From Candidatus Fermentibacterota bacterium (GTDB lineage Bacteria > JAFGKV01), in contig JAUXFG010000059.1 of NCBI GenBank assembly GCA_030620115.1, positions 1 through 21,887 on the forward strand: a DNA stretch of 21,887 bases, written 5' to 3'. Below are positions 7,413-14,462 of this stretch, piece by piece. Under the pieces are notes generated by a model, which had not been told where the DNA came from, did no database searches, and saw only the letters and a list, made by a program, of their open reading frames with translations. Each line of letters starts with the position of its first letter. Position 1 is the stretch's first letter. The translations under genes were made by a program, and so were the position numbers.

Positions 7413-7470
7413 GAGTGCCCACGGGATACGTATCTTCCAGCGGATACCCGCTCTCTCGTAGCCGTTCATG

Positions 7471-7500
7471 GGTCAGAGGTTCAGGGTTCGGGGTTCAGGC
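7471..7500. repeat. second GAACC-word repeat
   Basis: The plus strand reads GGTCAGAGGTTCAGGGTTCG followed by GGGTTCAGGC. Its reverse complement shares the CTGAACC and CCCTGAACCTCT words with 5099-5126. It lies between the convergent aminotransferase and YbjQ genes. The rest of the gap (7413-7588) shows only a small AGCGG/CCGCT hairpin near 7440. Confidence 0.65.
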
Positions 7501-7588
7501 GGGAGAAGTATTCCTGCATCCGACCTGCAACTTCGTCTCGAACTTTATCCCGAACTTCTTCAATTCATACCAAAGTTTCGTAACGCTT

Positions 7589-7909
7589 TTACTCTGGCTC
7601 GACTATCACGGCGGTCCCATAGGCAAGGATCTCTGCGGCGCCGGACATCACGGCAGTAGTACTAAAACGAAGCCCCAAGACGGCGTTTGCGCCAAGAAGC
7701 GTTGCTTCATGAACCATCCGATCCAACGACTGCTCCCGCGACTCCGCGATCATCTTGGTGTACTCTTCTATCTCCCCGCCAGTGAGATTCTTCAGCACGG
7801 CAACGAAATCATGGCCGACATTCCGGGCCCTGATAGTGTTTCCTTTCACGAGTCCGAGAAGCTTCATGGTCTTGTAGCCAGGCATGCTATGCATTGTGGA
7901 CAGCATCAT
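7589..7909 (-). CDS. YbjQ/UPF0145 family protein
   Basis: This 106-residue protein matches the YbjQ (UPF0145, COG0393) family across its length. It shows the opening MxxGY block, VKGNTIRARNVGHDF, an amphipathic stretch with ESREQSLDRM, LGANAVLGLRF, and the terminal AYGTAVIV. The family forms compact homo-oligomers of unknown biochemical role. Its start overlaps the anti-sigma stop by 4 nt (ATGA), with GGAG 8 nt upstream, so it is translationally coupled as the third gene of a sigma-factor operon. That position suggests a role linked to the stress response the sigma factor controls. Confidence 0.9.
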   Translation of the reverse strand: MMLSTMHSMPGYKTMKLLGLVKGNTIRARNVGHDFVAVLKNLTGGEIEEYTKMIAESREQSLDRMVHEATLLGANAVLGLRFSTTAVMSGAAEILAYGTAVIVEPE

Positions 7910-8352
7910 CGCACTAACTCCTTATACCTATCATATCGCCGCGACAAGAGCTTCTCCCTGCTGGTAGATATGCAGAGAATAATCAAACCCACTCCCAATA
8001 TTCCAATGCTCATCTTCAGCAACAATGAGACAGCCGGATTCAAGAACCACATGTGCAGAAGCTCGAAGAAACCATAGATGAGCAAGAGAGTGATCCCGAT
8101 CCCCGCGAACAGGTATCCTATACGACGCTCAAGCTTATTATACAGACAGCTCCAGTGTTCTTCCCATGCCGCATCCGGAAGATCCGGAAGGCAGACCTTG
8201 CTCATCATGTCCTCCAATCGTTGAAGATCCCGAAACTCCTGGCTGCAGACCGGACACACCTGCACGTGACGGAGCAGATCCTGCTCTTCCGAGGAGGAGA
8301 GTTCTCCATCCAGGAGTGCAGAGAGAAGCTCTCCGACTTCATGGCACCTCAC
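7906..8352 (-). CDS. membrane anti-sigma factor with zinc-finger (zf-HC2) domain
   Basis: The 148-residue protein opens with a ZAS-type zinc-binding anti-sigma domain: Cys3 (or His4), His29, Cys33 and Cys36 in HVQVCPVC. Two hydrophobic segments (about 78-100 and 107-128) should anchor it in the cytoplasmic membrane, with a basic tail after the second. It probably holds the adjacent ECF sigma factor at the membrane until a signal releases it. The gene overlaps the sigma factor stop by 4 nt and the YbjQ start by 4 nt, a fully overlapping three-gene unit. Confidence 0.88.
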   Translation of the reverse strand: MRCHEVGELLSALLDGELSSSEEQDLLRHVQVCPVCSQEFRDLQRLEDMMSKVCLPDLPDAAWEEHWSCLYNKLERRIGYLFAGIGITLLLIYGFFELLHMWFLNPAVSLLLKMSIGILGVGLIILCISTSREKLLSRRYDRYKELVR

Positions 8353-8918
8353 GTGTCATCCTCCCAATCCATCATCAGAACTCTCAGCGCTTTGCGCGTA
8401 TTGTGGAGCCGAGACATGACCGTGCCCACGGGACATCCGATGACCAACGCTATCTCCTTGTATGAGAGCGATTGGAAATGTCTGAAAACGATGATCTCTC
8501 GTTGTTCCAGTGAAAGCTTCGCCATGGCGCTTCCCAAATCGTGCCGAAGTTCCACCATTCGATCATGCCCATCGGAGGCGCTTCCGTGCCGCTCTTGCAG
8601 TTCAACCGCCTGGGAACTCGCCTTGTTGCTCGCCATCCGTGAGAAAGAGCGGTTGCGGGCAATGGCATAGAGCCATGGAAAAACCGGTCGCCCAAGTTGG
8701 AATCGCGGCAGTGCACGCCATGCTCTCAAGAAAGCTACCTGTGTCACATCCAATGCCTCATCTCTATTCATGAGAAGCCCATAGACCACCGCATAGATGC
8801 GAGGTGCATACGCTCTGTAGAGAACACCAAAAGCATCCTTGTCGCCTGCCGCAGCACGACGGACAACTTCCTGCTCATTCGGCAGCTCATTGGCTCGATC
8901 CATCTCGGGATTAGCCAT
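8349..8918 (-). CDS. ECF-type RNA polymerase sigma factor
   Basis: This 189-residue sigma-70 family protein of the extracytoplasmic-function group contains only regions 2 and 4. Region 2 (about 25-95) includes AFGVLYRAYAPRIYAV, DEALDVTQVAFLRAW and the FPWLYAIARN block for -10 recognition. Region 4 (about 128-185) includes LSLEQREIIVFRH and the helix-turn-helix SYKEIALVIGCPVGTVMSRL for -35 recognition. The ATG at 8918 has AAGGG 7 nt upstream; a second ATG five codons in is less well placed. It is co-transcribed with its likely anti-sigma factor. Such factors usually activate their own promoter. Confidence 0.95.
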   Translation of the reverse strand: MANPEMDRANELPNEQEVVRRAAAGDKDAFGVLYRAYAPRIYAVVYGLLMNRDEALDVTQVAFLRAWRALPRFQLGRPVFPWLYAIARNRSFSRMASNKASSQAVELQERHGSASDGHDRMVELRHDLGSAMAKLSLEQREIIVFRHFQSLSYKEIALVIGCPVGTVMSRLHNTRKALRVLMMDWEDDT

Positions 8919-9083
8919 ATCGGCGCCCTTCCCAAGACGGCGAACTGGCTGTCGCTATCCCATATACCTTCGAGATTCGTCTTCTATTCGTCGGAAGTTC
9001 CTTGCCATTGAGCATGAGAATGCTTATCATGGGCTTGTTCAGATTCATGTTCCGCTACGTTTCTCGATCAGGGGGTACTGCAC
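8919..9083. promoter_or_regulatory. divergent promoter region of the sigma operon and HU gene
   Basis: On the minus strand two GGAAC words, typical of ECF -35 elements, precede the sigma gene: one in AAGGAACTT (near 8995-9003) and one in GCGGAACATG (near 9048-9057). No confident -10 partner was found. The words are seen. Autoregulation is inferred from the family. Confidence 0.25.
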
Positions 9084-9356
9084 ATGAAGGTTGCAGAGCT
9101 CGAAGCCATGATGGCCGCTAAGACTGGCCTCACCCGGGCGCAATGCAAAAACGCCGTCTCCACCCTCACTGACATCATCATTGAGGCATTGCAGACCGAT
9201 GACAAAGTGGCCGTACCGCGGCTTGGAACCTTCAAGCGGGTCACCAAAGCTCCACGGCGTTGCTACAATCCCTCGAAGAAAGAGCACATGACGGTGCCCG
9301 CACACAGTGCACCGAAATTCACGGCTGCTCTGGAACTGAGGAAATCCATCAAGTAA
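9084..9356 (+). CDS. HU/IHF-family DNA-binding protein
   Basis: The 90-residue product has the HU-family length and layout: the N-terminal helices (MKVAELEAMMAAKTGLTRAQ), the GTFKRV turn, a beta-arm containing RCYNPSKKE with the Pro that intercalates DNA, and the closing VPAHSAPKF block. The usual RxGxNPxTGE arm is altered to RRCYNPSKKE. It probably bends and compacts DNA in the nucleoid. GGGGGT lies about 7 nt before the ATG. It is single, divergent from the sigma operon and convergent with the exported protein gene. Confidence 0.9.
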   Translation: MKVAELEAMMAAKTGLTRAQCKNAVSTLTDIIIEALQTDDKVAVPRLGTFKRVTKAPRRCYNPSKKEHMTVPAHSAPKFTAALELRKSIK

Positions 9357-9396
9357 CGCTGCCCGCTGCGCGCTATTGCGCGCTATAAGGAACAAT

Positions 9397-9429
9397 GGAG
9401 AGGGAGGTTGATTGTCCAACCTCCCCTCC
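9397..9429. terminator. hairpin, probable bidirectional terminator
   Basis: Nine paired bases, a bulged A at 9401 and four more pairs join 9397-9410 to 9417-9429 (GGAGAGGGAGGTTG with CAACCTCCCCTCC), with a 6-nt loop. It lies 40 nt past the HU stop and 45 nt past the 3' end of the convergent gene. It lacks a T-run. A tandem TGCGCGCTAT pair (about 9368-9387) sits just before it. Confidence 0.5.
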
Positions 9430-9473
9430 ACGCGCATCCACACCTTGGTTTGCTCTCGCCGGGCTGACTTTCC

Positions 9474-9926
9474 TTATTCCCCGCCATCGGTTTCCTGAAC
9501 GGGCGGGCTCTCGCTCTTGAACATGAGCTTTCTTATGCTCACGATTCTCCCGCGCCATTCATTGCCCTGCGCATCCGTCCCGAATAGGGAATCATTACCC
9601 CATAGGAGGCCCTCTTGGACTGATCCATCATGGAGCGTGATCCTGATCTCGTTGAGTCGCGGCTTCTTCTTGCACTCGGCAAAGTCGATGCATGCAATCT
9701 GCCCATAGAGAACATGAGGCGTATGGGCCTTCCCCACGTCATCGAGATAGCAAAGCTCTCTCACCGGCTGCCGCTCGAAGTACTCCCAGACATCGCTTAC
9801 CGTCTCCGTCCTGCCATCGACATAATTCACTACTGCATCATATGTGTCCGCTATTGATGTGGAGATGACGCCGAAGACAAATGAGATCACAAGGGCGCCG
9901 GATAGCCGGCTCGATCCGATTCTCAC
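9474..9926 (-). CDS. small exported protein of unknown function
   Basis: The start is GTG at 9926, because a near-perfect AAAGGAGGT lies 4 nt upstream; an ATG at 9968 would add 14 residues and break the signal peptide. The 150-residue product begins with a classical signal peptide: a basic MRIGSSR, a hydrophobic core ALVISFVFGVIS, and a likely cut after TSIA before DTYDAV. The mature part has two beta-rich stretches, each around an [IV]xY/LxDG pattern (VVNYVDGRTETV and IRITLHDGSVQEG), ending in GRIVSIRKLMF. It contains two cysteines (CYLDD and CIDFAEC) plus a further Cys, and an acidic tail. I do not recognise the family. Its neighbours give no firm clue. Confidence 0.8.
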   Translation of the reverse strand: MRIGSSRLSGALVISFVFGVISTSIADTYDAVVNYVDGRTETVSDVWEYFERQPVRELCYLDDVGKAHTPHVLYGQIACIDFAECKKKPRLNEIRITLHDGSVQEGLLWGNDSLFGTDAQGNEWRGRIVSIRKLMFKSESPPVQETDGGE

Positions 9927-10093
9927 AAAGACCTCCTTTGAGAAGTGATCCAAGACGCAACGGCCCAAGAATTCTCCTGGGTATGCAGCATCGATTCCTG
10001 GCTGTCATATTCCGTCGAGTAACTGTTGAAGCCCGGAGTCACTCTAATATACGTATCATGGACAGGAGGCAAGATGTTTGGTGCAGGGGCAAT

Positions 10094-10121
10094 GGAGCCA
10101 CTGCATGTCGTTGATGGCTCC
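10094..10121. terminator. candidate hairpin downstream of the HEAT/HD-GYP-like operon
   Basis: GGAGCCA (10094-10100) and TGGCTCC (10115-10121) are perfect inverted arms with a 14-nt loop, about 50 nt beyond the HD-GYP-like stop. No T-run follows on the minus strand, so a terminator role is only possible. Confidence 0.33.
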
Positions 10122-10169
10122 GGCAACCGAATCCTCAATGGGAAACGCCGACAAAGGGCGCCCCGCGCG

Positions 10170-11579
10170 CTACTGGCCAGGCTTCCCTGGGCGCCAGCAG
10201 CATTGAGGATCAAGCCCCTTTTCCTCAGGATCGATCGCCTCCAGAATCGCCACCGCCGCCGGTTCCGACGTGAGATCGATCTCAATAGGCTTTGGCAGTA
10301 GTACGCCATCCTCGCCCAACACTATCCTGATTGCCGGCCTGAGTATGTGGACCGGATGAGTCCTGAGCACCAGTCCCACTCGACCATCCTGCAGTTGCAC
10401 GAAAGTCCCTGGAGCAAAGACGCCTGTCATGGCCACGAATCGTGCAAAAAGCTTGTCGTCGAATCTCTTCCCCCTGAACTTTGACAGCTCCAGAATCGCC
10501 TGATCACTGCGAAGGCCCTTTCTCTTCGCAGTGCCTGTCACAAGATTGACAAAGCTATCGGCCAATCCCACGAGTTCAGCCACAGGATGTATCCTTCTCT
10601 TGCCGAACACCTTTGGGAAACCGCTCAGATCATGCCACATGTGATGCTCGAAGGCAACCACCACGGCCAGCTTTTCCACATTCTGGCCCGAAAGCAGGAT
10701 CCTCGCCCCCTCGGTCGGATGCTTGCAATACTGCGGCTCATCGCGATCGATATCTTCGAGATCAATCCCGAGACCCAACAGACCGATATCATAGAGAAAC
10801 GAAGCTGCGCCGAGGCTCTCTACTTCATGTTGTGTCAACTTCAGTTGTTTGGCGAAGGCCACAGCCAGTGTACTAACCTTCACAAGCCGCTTGACCCACC
10901 CTTCCACGTGGCTTTCCATCAAAGCCAGTGAGAGAAGTGGTGATTGCCCATCCACAAGAGCTTGGGTGAGCTCGTATGCGTAAACCTTCGCAGGATCTGC
11001 CGCGATAGGCTTTTGCCGAGACAGACTGTCCGCGAGCTCATGGAGCCCGCTGGTGGCTTGCACAATCAATTTGTTAGGGAGAGGCGCAGGGGTATCCGAA
11101 CTGGGCAATATGTGTTCCATTTCGGATTTCTTCCTCAGTGCTGGAGAGGCAAGCCCCTCCAAGAGGATGCTCCTCACGCCTCTTGCCTGAAGAGCATGCT
11201 GAACCCCGCCAAGTTCCGAAACACTCTGTACGTCGCATTGGAGCACATCCACAAATTCCCCAAGATCAGCAGGGGTGCATCCGGACCGAATGGTGACTCG
11301 ATCGACACCGTGGTCTCGAAGCATCTGAATGAGGAAGCCGGCGTACTGAGTTGACTGATAGACCGCTCGATCCCCGAATACGACTTCGTCTTCAAGAATA
11401 CCAAGCTGCACTTTCTCCCTGGTCTCCAGAAGAACCCCCAAAGCCTCAGCAGCCTTGTGAAGACCCACCGCGATGGATTGATGACCACGAGGATAGAGCT
11501 GGGCAACACGCAGCGCCCCATTGAGTGCCCTGAGAAGCTCCTCGACATTCTGTAGCGATAGCCTAGAAACGCTACTCAT
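10170..11579 (-). CDS. HD-GYP-like protein with degenerate metal site and shared N-terminal domain
   Basis: The ATG at 11579 overlaps the upstream HEAT gene's stop by 8 nt (ATGAGTAG), and GAGG lies upstream, so the two are coupled. The product has 469 residues. Residues 12-116 form an N-terminal domain that is collinear with the neighbour's N-terminus (LNG, LYPxxH, a D in a short turn, then a DLGEFVDVLQCD helix). Residues about 215-350 form an HD-GYP-like domain: FLYDIGLLGLG, HPTEGARIL (His287), EHHMWHDLSGFP and LVGLADSFVNL. The His of the HD pair is Tyr263, the first-ligand His position appears to be Arg231, and the Lys of HDIGK is Leu267. The C-terminus (from PGTFVQLQDGRVG) is typical of HD-GYP tails. 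Cyclic-di-GMP hydrolysis is doubtful; binding or scaffolding is more likely. Confidence 0.85.
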   Translation of the reverse strand: MSSVSRLSLQNVEELLRALNGALRVAQLYPRGHQSIAVGLHKAAEALGVLLETREKVQLGILEDEVVFGDRAVYQSTQYAGFLIQMLRDHGVDRVTIRSGCTPADLGEFVDVLQCDVQSVSELGGVQHALQARGVRSILLEGLASPALRKKSEMEHILPSSDTPAPLPNKLIVQATSGLHELADSLSRQKPIAADPAKVYAYELTQALVDGQSPLLSLALMESHVEGWVKRLVKVSTLAVAFAKQLKLTQHEVESLGAASFLYDIGLLGLGIDLEDIDRDEPQYCKHPTEGARILLSGQNVEKLAVVVAFEHHMWHDLSGFPKVFGKRRIHPVAELVGLADSFVNLVTGTAKRKGLRSDQAILELSKFRGKRFDDKLFARFVAMTGVFAPGTFVQLQDGRVGLVLRTHPVHILRPAIRIVLGEDGVLLPKPIEIDLTSEPAAVAILEAIDPEEKGLDPQCCWRPGKPGQ

Positions 11580-13779
11580 CAGCCCTAACCTCTTCTTGGA
11601 GGACCTGGCGGCATGCCTTCCTGACCTTTCCTCTTCCCCAGCGTGCACGGCGGACCACAAAAGACCGGTCATTCGAATCTCCGAGCTGAAGCAATGCCCG
11701 GGCAGCAGGCACGAGTAAGGCTTCGTCTCGCGTGTATCGTAGCCAACTCCCCACCCCTCGAATAATTTGCCGAAGCTCCTCGGCGAGTTCCATGATACCA
11801 TACTTCCCCGCAAGACGGATCGCCTTCCCCCGTGGACCCATGAAGGCAGCATCGCCTCTGTGACTGTTCAGGAGCATCGAAAGATGTGCGATGTAGCTCC
11901 CAAGTCCCGATTCCTCAGCAGCATCAACGGCAAGATCAACCACCAGGGGACTCGCATCCATGAAACCGATCTTGATCGCATCCATCTGCTCGTCACCGCC
12001 CCTCTTGACCAAAGTCACCAGTGCGGAAGCCCGTATCTCAGGATCACTGTGCCTTTGGAGGGGCACAATCCGCGAGACGATGTCAGCAACATCGAATTTC
12101 CTGATCAATATCAATGCCTCTTTCGCCACCCGCGAGTCAGAGTGCCTCAGCCACTGGAGAATCTCTTCCAAGGCTTCGGCTCCATACTGCGAGACTTCGT
12201 TTCTCAGTTCCTCCAACAGCTCCCATTCATCCGTTCGGGAGATAGCCTCCATGATCACACGGAATCCCTGGTCCCCAAAAAGGCGGGCCACTTCCCGGGC
12301 CAAGACGCGCTGTTCTTTCACAGGAACAATGGCCGCCTCCGCAAGTGATTCAATCAATGACACTCCAAGAAGTGGGGTAAGCGTCTCCGTGATGTCCTGG
12401 CCCGTGCGTCGGAGTTCCCCGGCGAGCTCTTCCAAAACCTGCCTCAGCGTAGCCACCTCGTGGGCATCCGCCAAGCGCTTGAATTCCACCTGATAGCTGC
12501 TGAGGGCGAGATTGATATCCTCAGGCTGTTCAGCCAGCCCGACAAAACCACGCAAGTCTTCAAAGTAGTGTTGGTCCAAACTTGAGCCATGAAGTTGGCC
12601 TCGGAACCAAGAGGTCATCATGGGATCCTCGCGGGGCATCGCCTGGGGCGCGGCATTCAACAGTGCTGAGAATAGGGGATCGCCGTGTTCATGCCTCTTG
12701 CTATTGGCAACAATCTCGTCCTTCCACCATGAACCGATCTCACGGCGCCGCTCGCCGGAGACCCCGTGTTCCACGAGCCTCCCTTCTATGAGAGGCGCAA
12801 GATCGCGTCTTCTCTTGGAAGATGGAACAAGATCACGTATCACCTCCGCAAGCCGCCCTCCCAATGCTTCTCGATCAGAAAGCTCTTTAGACAGAATGCG
12901 GGACAACTCGTCGTCATCCATCTCTCCTGCCGGTGTGAGGTCATGGTCCTCCGAACCGGATGGCCTGCTCAGCAGATCAGACCGTTTCCGCAAGAGGAGA
13001 TCCGAGTCGAGCGAAAGCGCGGCCTTGACCAAGAGGCCTCTGACCTCTGGCCATCTCTCCGGATAAAGACCCCGAAGCCGCTCAGAAAGCCGCTGCACCG
13101 CCCCCACCGTACCTTCTACCAACACTCCTCCTCTATGGGAAGGGTGCGGTCCCTTCATGCTCAGTTCCACGAGTCGAGCCAAAGCCGACTGGTCCGACGA
13201 AAGCAACCCCAACGCCTCCACCTCCTCTTGGCTCATCTCCTTCTGAAGGCGATGCGGATCCCATAGAGTAAGGAGCCGGGCGAAATACTCCTCATCCCGC
13301 TGCCCCGCCTGAGCCGCCTGACCCAGGCCTTGTGAAAAAAGCCTTCCATAATCCAGGGGTACGATAGAAATCGACGTGATCTCGTGATCCTTGGCCAGGT
13401 CTTCGATCTTTCTCTCGCCACGAAGATCCTTGGCGTCAGTGCCGAGTAGTTTGAGGAAAGAGAGGAGCTCACCCGAATCAACCGCACAGGGAAAAACCAC
13501 CGAGGAGATCCCAAGCCGAAGGAATCTCTTCGAGAGGCCCCAAGGGATTTCCATCTCCTCTTCGGGGGGTTCTTCATCCAAAAAACACTCTTGCTTGTAA
13601 AGCGTCAGCTTCAACGTCCCACGATCTGCAGCCAGCACGGAGAAGGTTTCCTGGAGTGCCTGCAGGGCTTCTTGAAGACGTGGATGCTTGTCGGGATAGA
13701 GCGAAGCAAACCTGCGTGCCAACTCGAGGCCGTTGAGAAGGAGAAGAAGTCGCTCCCGTATCGTATCCGGAGCATTCAT
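11572..13779 (-). CDS. HEAT-repeat protein with N-terminal YPxxHP domain
   Basis: The 735-residue protein starts at the ATG at 13779 (GGGAGGG about 8 nt upstream). Residues 10-115 form an N-terminal domain beginning LLLLLNGLELARRFASLYPDKH, closely parallel to that of the downstream protein. The middle (about 170-460) is largely alpha-helical and highly charged, with no recognised domain. From about 470 to 735 are HEAT-like helical repeats, for example HSDSRVAKEALILIRKF, HSDPEIRASALVTLVKR and LVPAARALLQLGDSNDRSF, which usually form protein-binding solenoids. No signal peptide or membrane segment is seen, so it is cytoplasmic. It overlaps the HD-GYP-like gene. The shared domain and coupling suggest they act together. 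The function is unknown. Confidence 0.85.
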   Translation of the reverse strand: MNAPDTIRERLLLLLNGLELARRFASLYPDKHPRLQEALQALQETFSVLAADRGTLKLTLYKQECFLDEEPPEEEMEIPWGLSKRFLRLGISSVVFPCAVDSGELLSFLKLLGTDAKDLRGERKIEDLAKDHEITSISIVPLDYGRLFSQGLGQAAQAGQRDEEYFARLLTLWDPHRLQKEMSQEEVEALGLLSSDQSALARLVELSMKGPHPSHRGGVLVEGTVGAVQRLSERLRGLYPERWPEVRGLLVKAALSLDSDLLLRKRSDLLSRPSGSEDHDLTPAGEMDDDELSRILSKELSDREALGGRLAEVIRDLVPSSKRRRDLAPLIEGRLVEHGVSGERRREIGSWWKDEIVANSKRHEHGDPLFSALLNAAPQAMPREDPMMTSWFRGQLHGSSLDQHYFEDLRGFVGLAEQPEDINLALSSYQVEFKRLADAHEVATLRQVLEELAGELRRTGQDITETLTPLLGVSLIESLAEAAIVPVKEQRVLAREVARLFGDQGFRVIMEAISRTDEWELLEELRNEVSQYGAEALEEILQWLRHSDSRVAKEALILIRKFDVADIVSRIVPLQRHSDPEIRASALVTLVKRGGDEQMDAIKIGFMDASPLVVDLAVDAAEESGLGSYIAHLSMLLNSHRGDAAFMGPRGKAIRLAGKYGIMELAEELRQIIRGVGSWLRYTRDEALLVPAARALLQLGDSNDRSFVVRRARWGRGKVRKACRQVLQEEVRADE

Positions 13780-14462
13780 CCAGACCGCCCTCCCGGGCTA
13801 TCGGTGATTCGGCACAAGTCTCGCCACTTCACGGGCCAGTCGAGGTCGCAGTGAACAGCAGACCGATTCGACGCAGCATCATGAGCTGGAGAAGGCATGC
13901 TCTCGCTCATGATGAATCACTCATCGCAACAAGATCGCCATCTCGTTCTCGCGCCGCAAACCAAGATTCCGATGTGAGCCCTCTTAATCGTAGCGAAGCT
14001 GCGCCTCAAACCGACGAGTGATGATGCCGTGGCGCATTGATCGAGGCGCAGCCATACTGGTTGCTCGTTACTGGATGCCGGTCTCTGGATACTGGATGAA
14101 ACCCGGAGTCGTTCCGTTCTCCTTCCAGCATCAAGCATCCAGAAACCAGCATCACCTCGCAGCCAACCCACATATGTCGTTGCAAAACTTGACTCGTTTG
14201 TTGGATTTCCAACCGATTGAAGACGACTAGATCAAGCCGGCTGTTCGAAGTATATCGTTCCGATGTTGTGGACACTATGACCGGTTGTCAACCGCCCAGT
14301 GTATAGGCGCACGGCACCTCCTCCCTTGACAAATAGGCCGCCTCACCTTTCCTCTTACCTCGTTTCCGTCTCCAAGACCAGGCCACGGGAGGGATTTCGA
14401 CACGGAAACAGCCTCACGCAATCGACGACAGTGGACATGCTCATGAACTCGCATGGCGGTGA
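13780..14462. other. 683-bp divergent intergenic region with inverted repeats
   Basis: No gene is supported between the HEAT protein (minus) and ptsI (plus). It holds a 10-bp perfect inverted repeat, GCTGCGCCTC (13998-14007) with GAGGCGCAGC (14043-14052), and the larger inverted repeat at 14074-14153. A TTGACA word at 14326-14331 could be a -35 box for ptsI, but no matching -10 is seen. The promoters of both flanking genes should lie here. Confidence 0.6.
14074..14153. repeat. CTGGATGC-word inverted repeat
   Basis: GATGCCGGTCTCTGGATACT plus GGATG (14074-14098) pairs with 14129-14153 (CATCAAGCATCCAGAAACCA plus GCATC) at 21 of 25 positions, with a 30-nt loop. Both arms are built from CTGGAT/ATCCAG words. 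It is probably one more member of the short palindromic intergenic repeats in this genome. Confidence 0.75.

Noticed and set aside
7205-8077. A 290-residue plus-strand frame over the aminotransferase end and YbjQ gene
   Set aside because: It is antisense or out of frame to well-supported genes, crosses the GAACC-word repeat and matches no family.
10170-11852. A longer HD-GYP-like frame starting at 11852
   Set aside because: The first 91 residues lie entirely within the HEAT gene in another frame and are low in protein character. The ATG at 11579 overlaps the stop in a coupling arrangement.
14326-14354. TTGACA promoter for ptsI
   Set aside because: The -35 word is perfect, but the sequence at 16-19 nt spacing (TTCCTC and nearby) has no resemblance to a -10 box.
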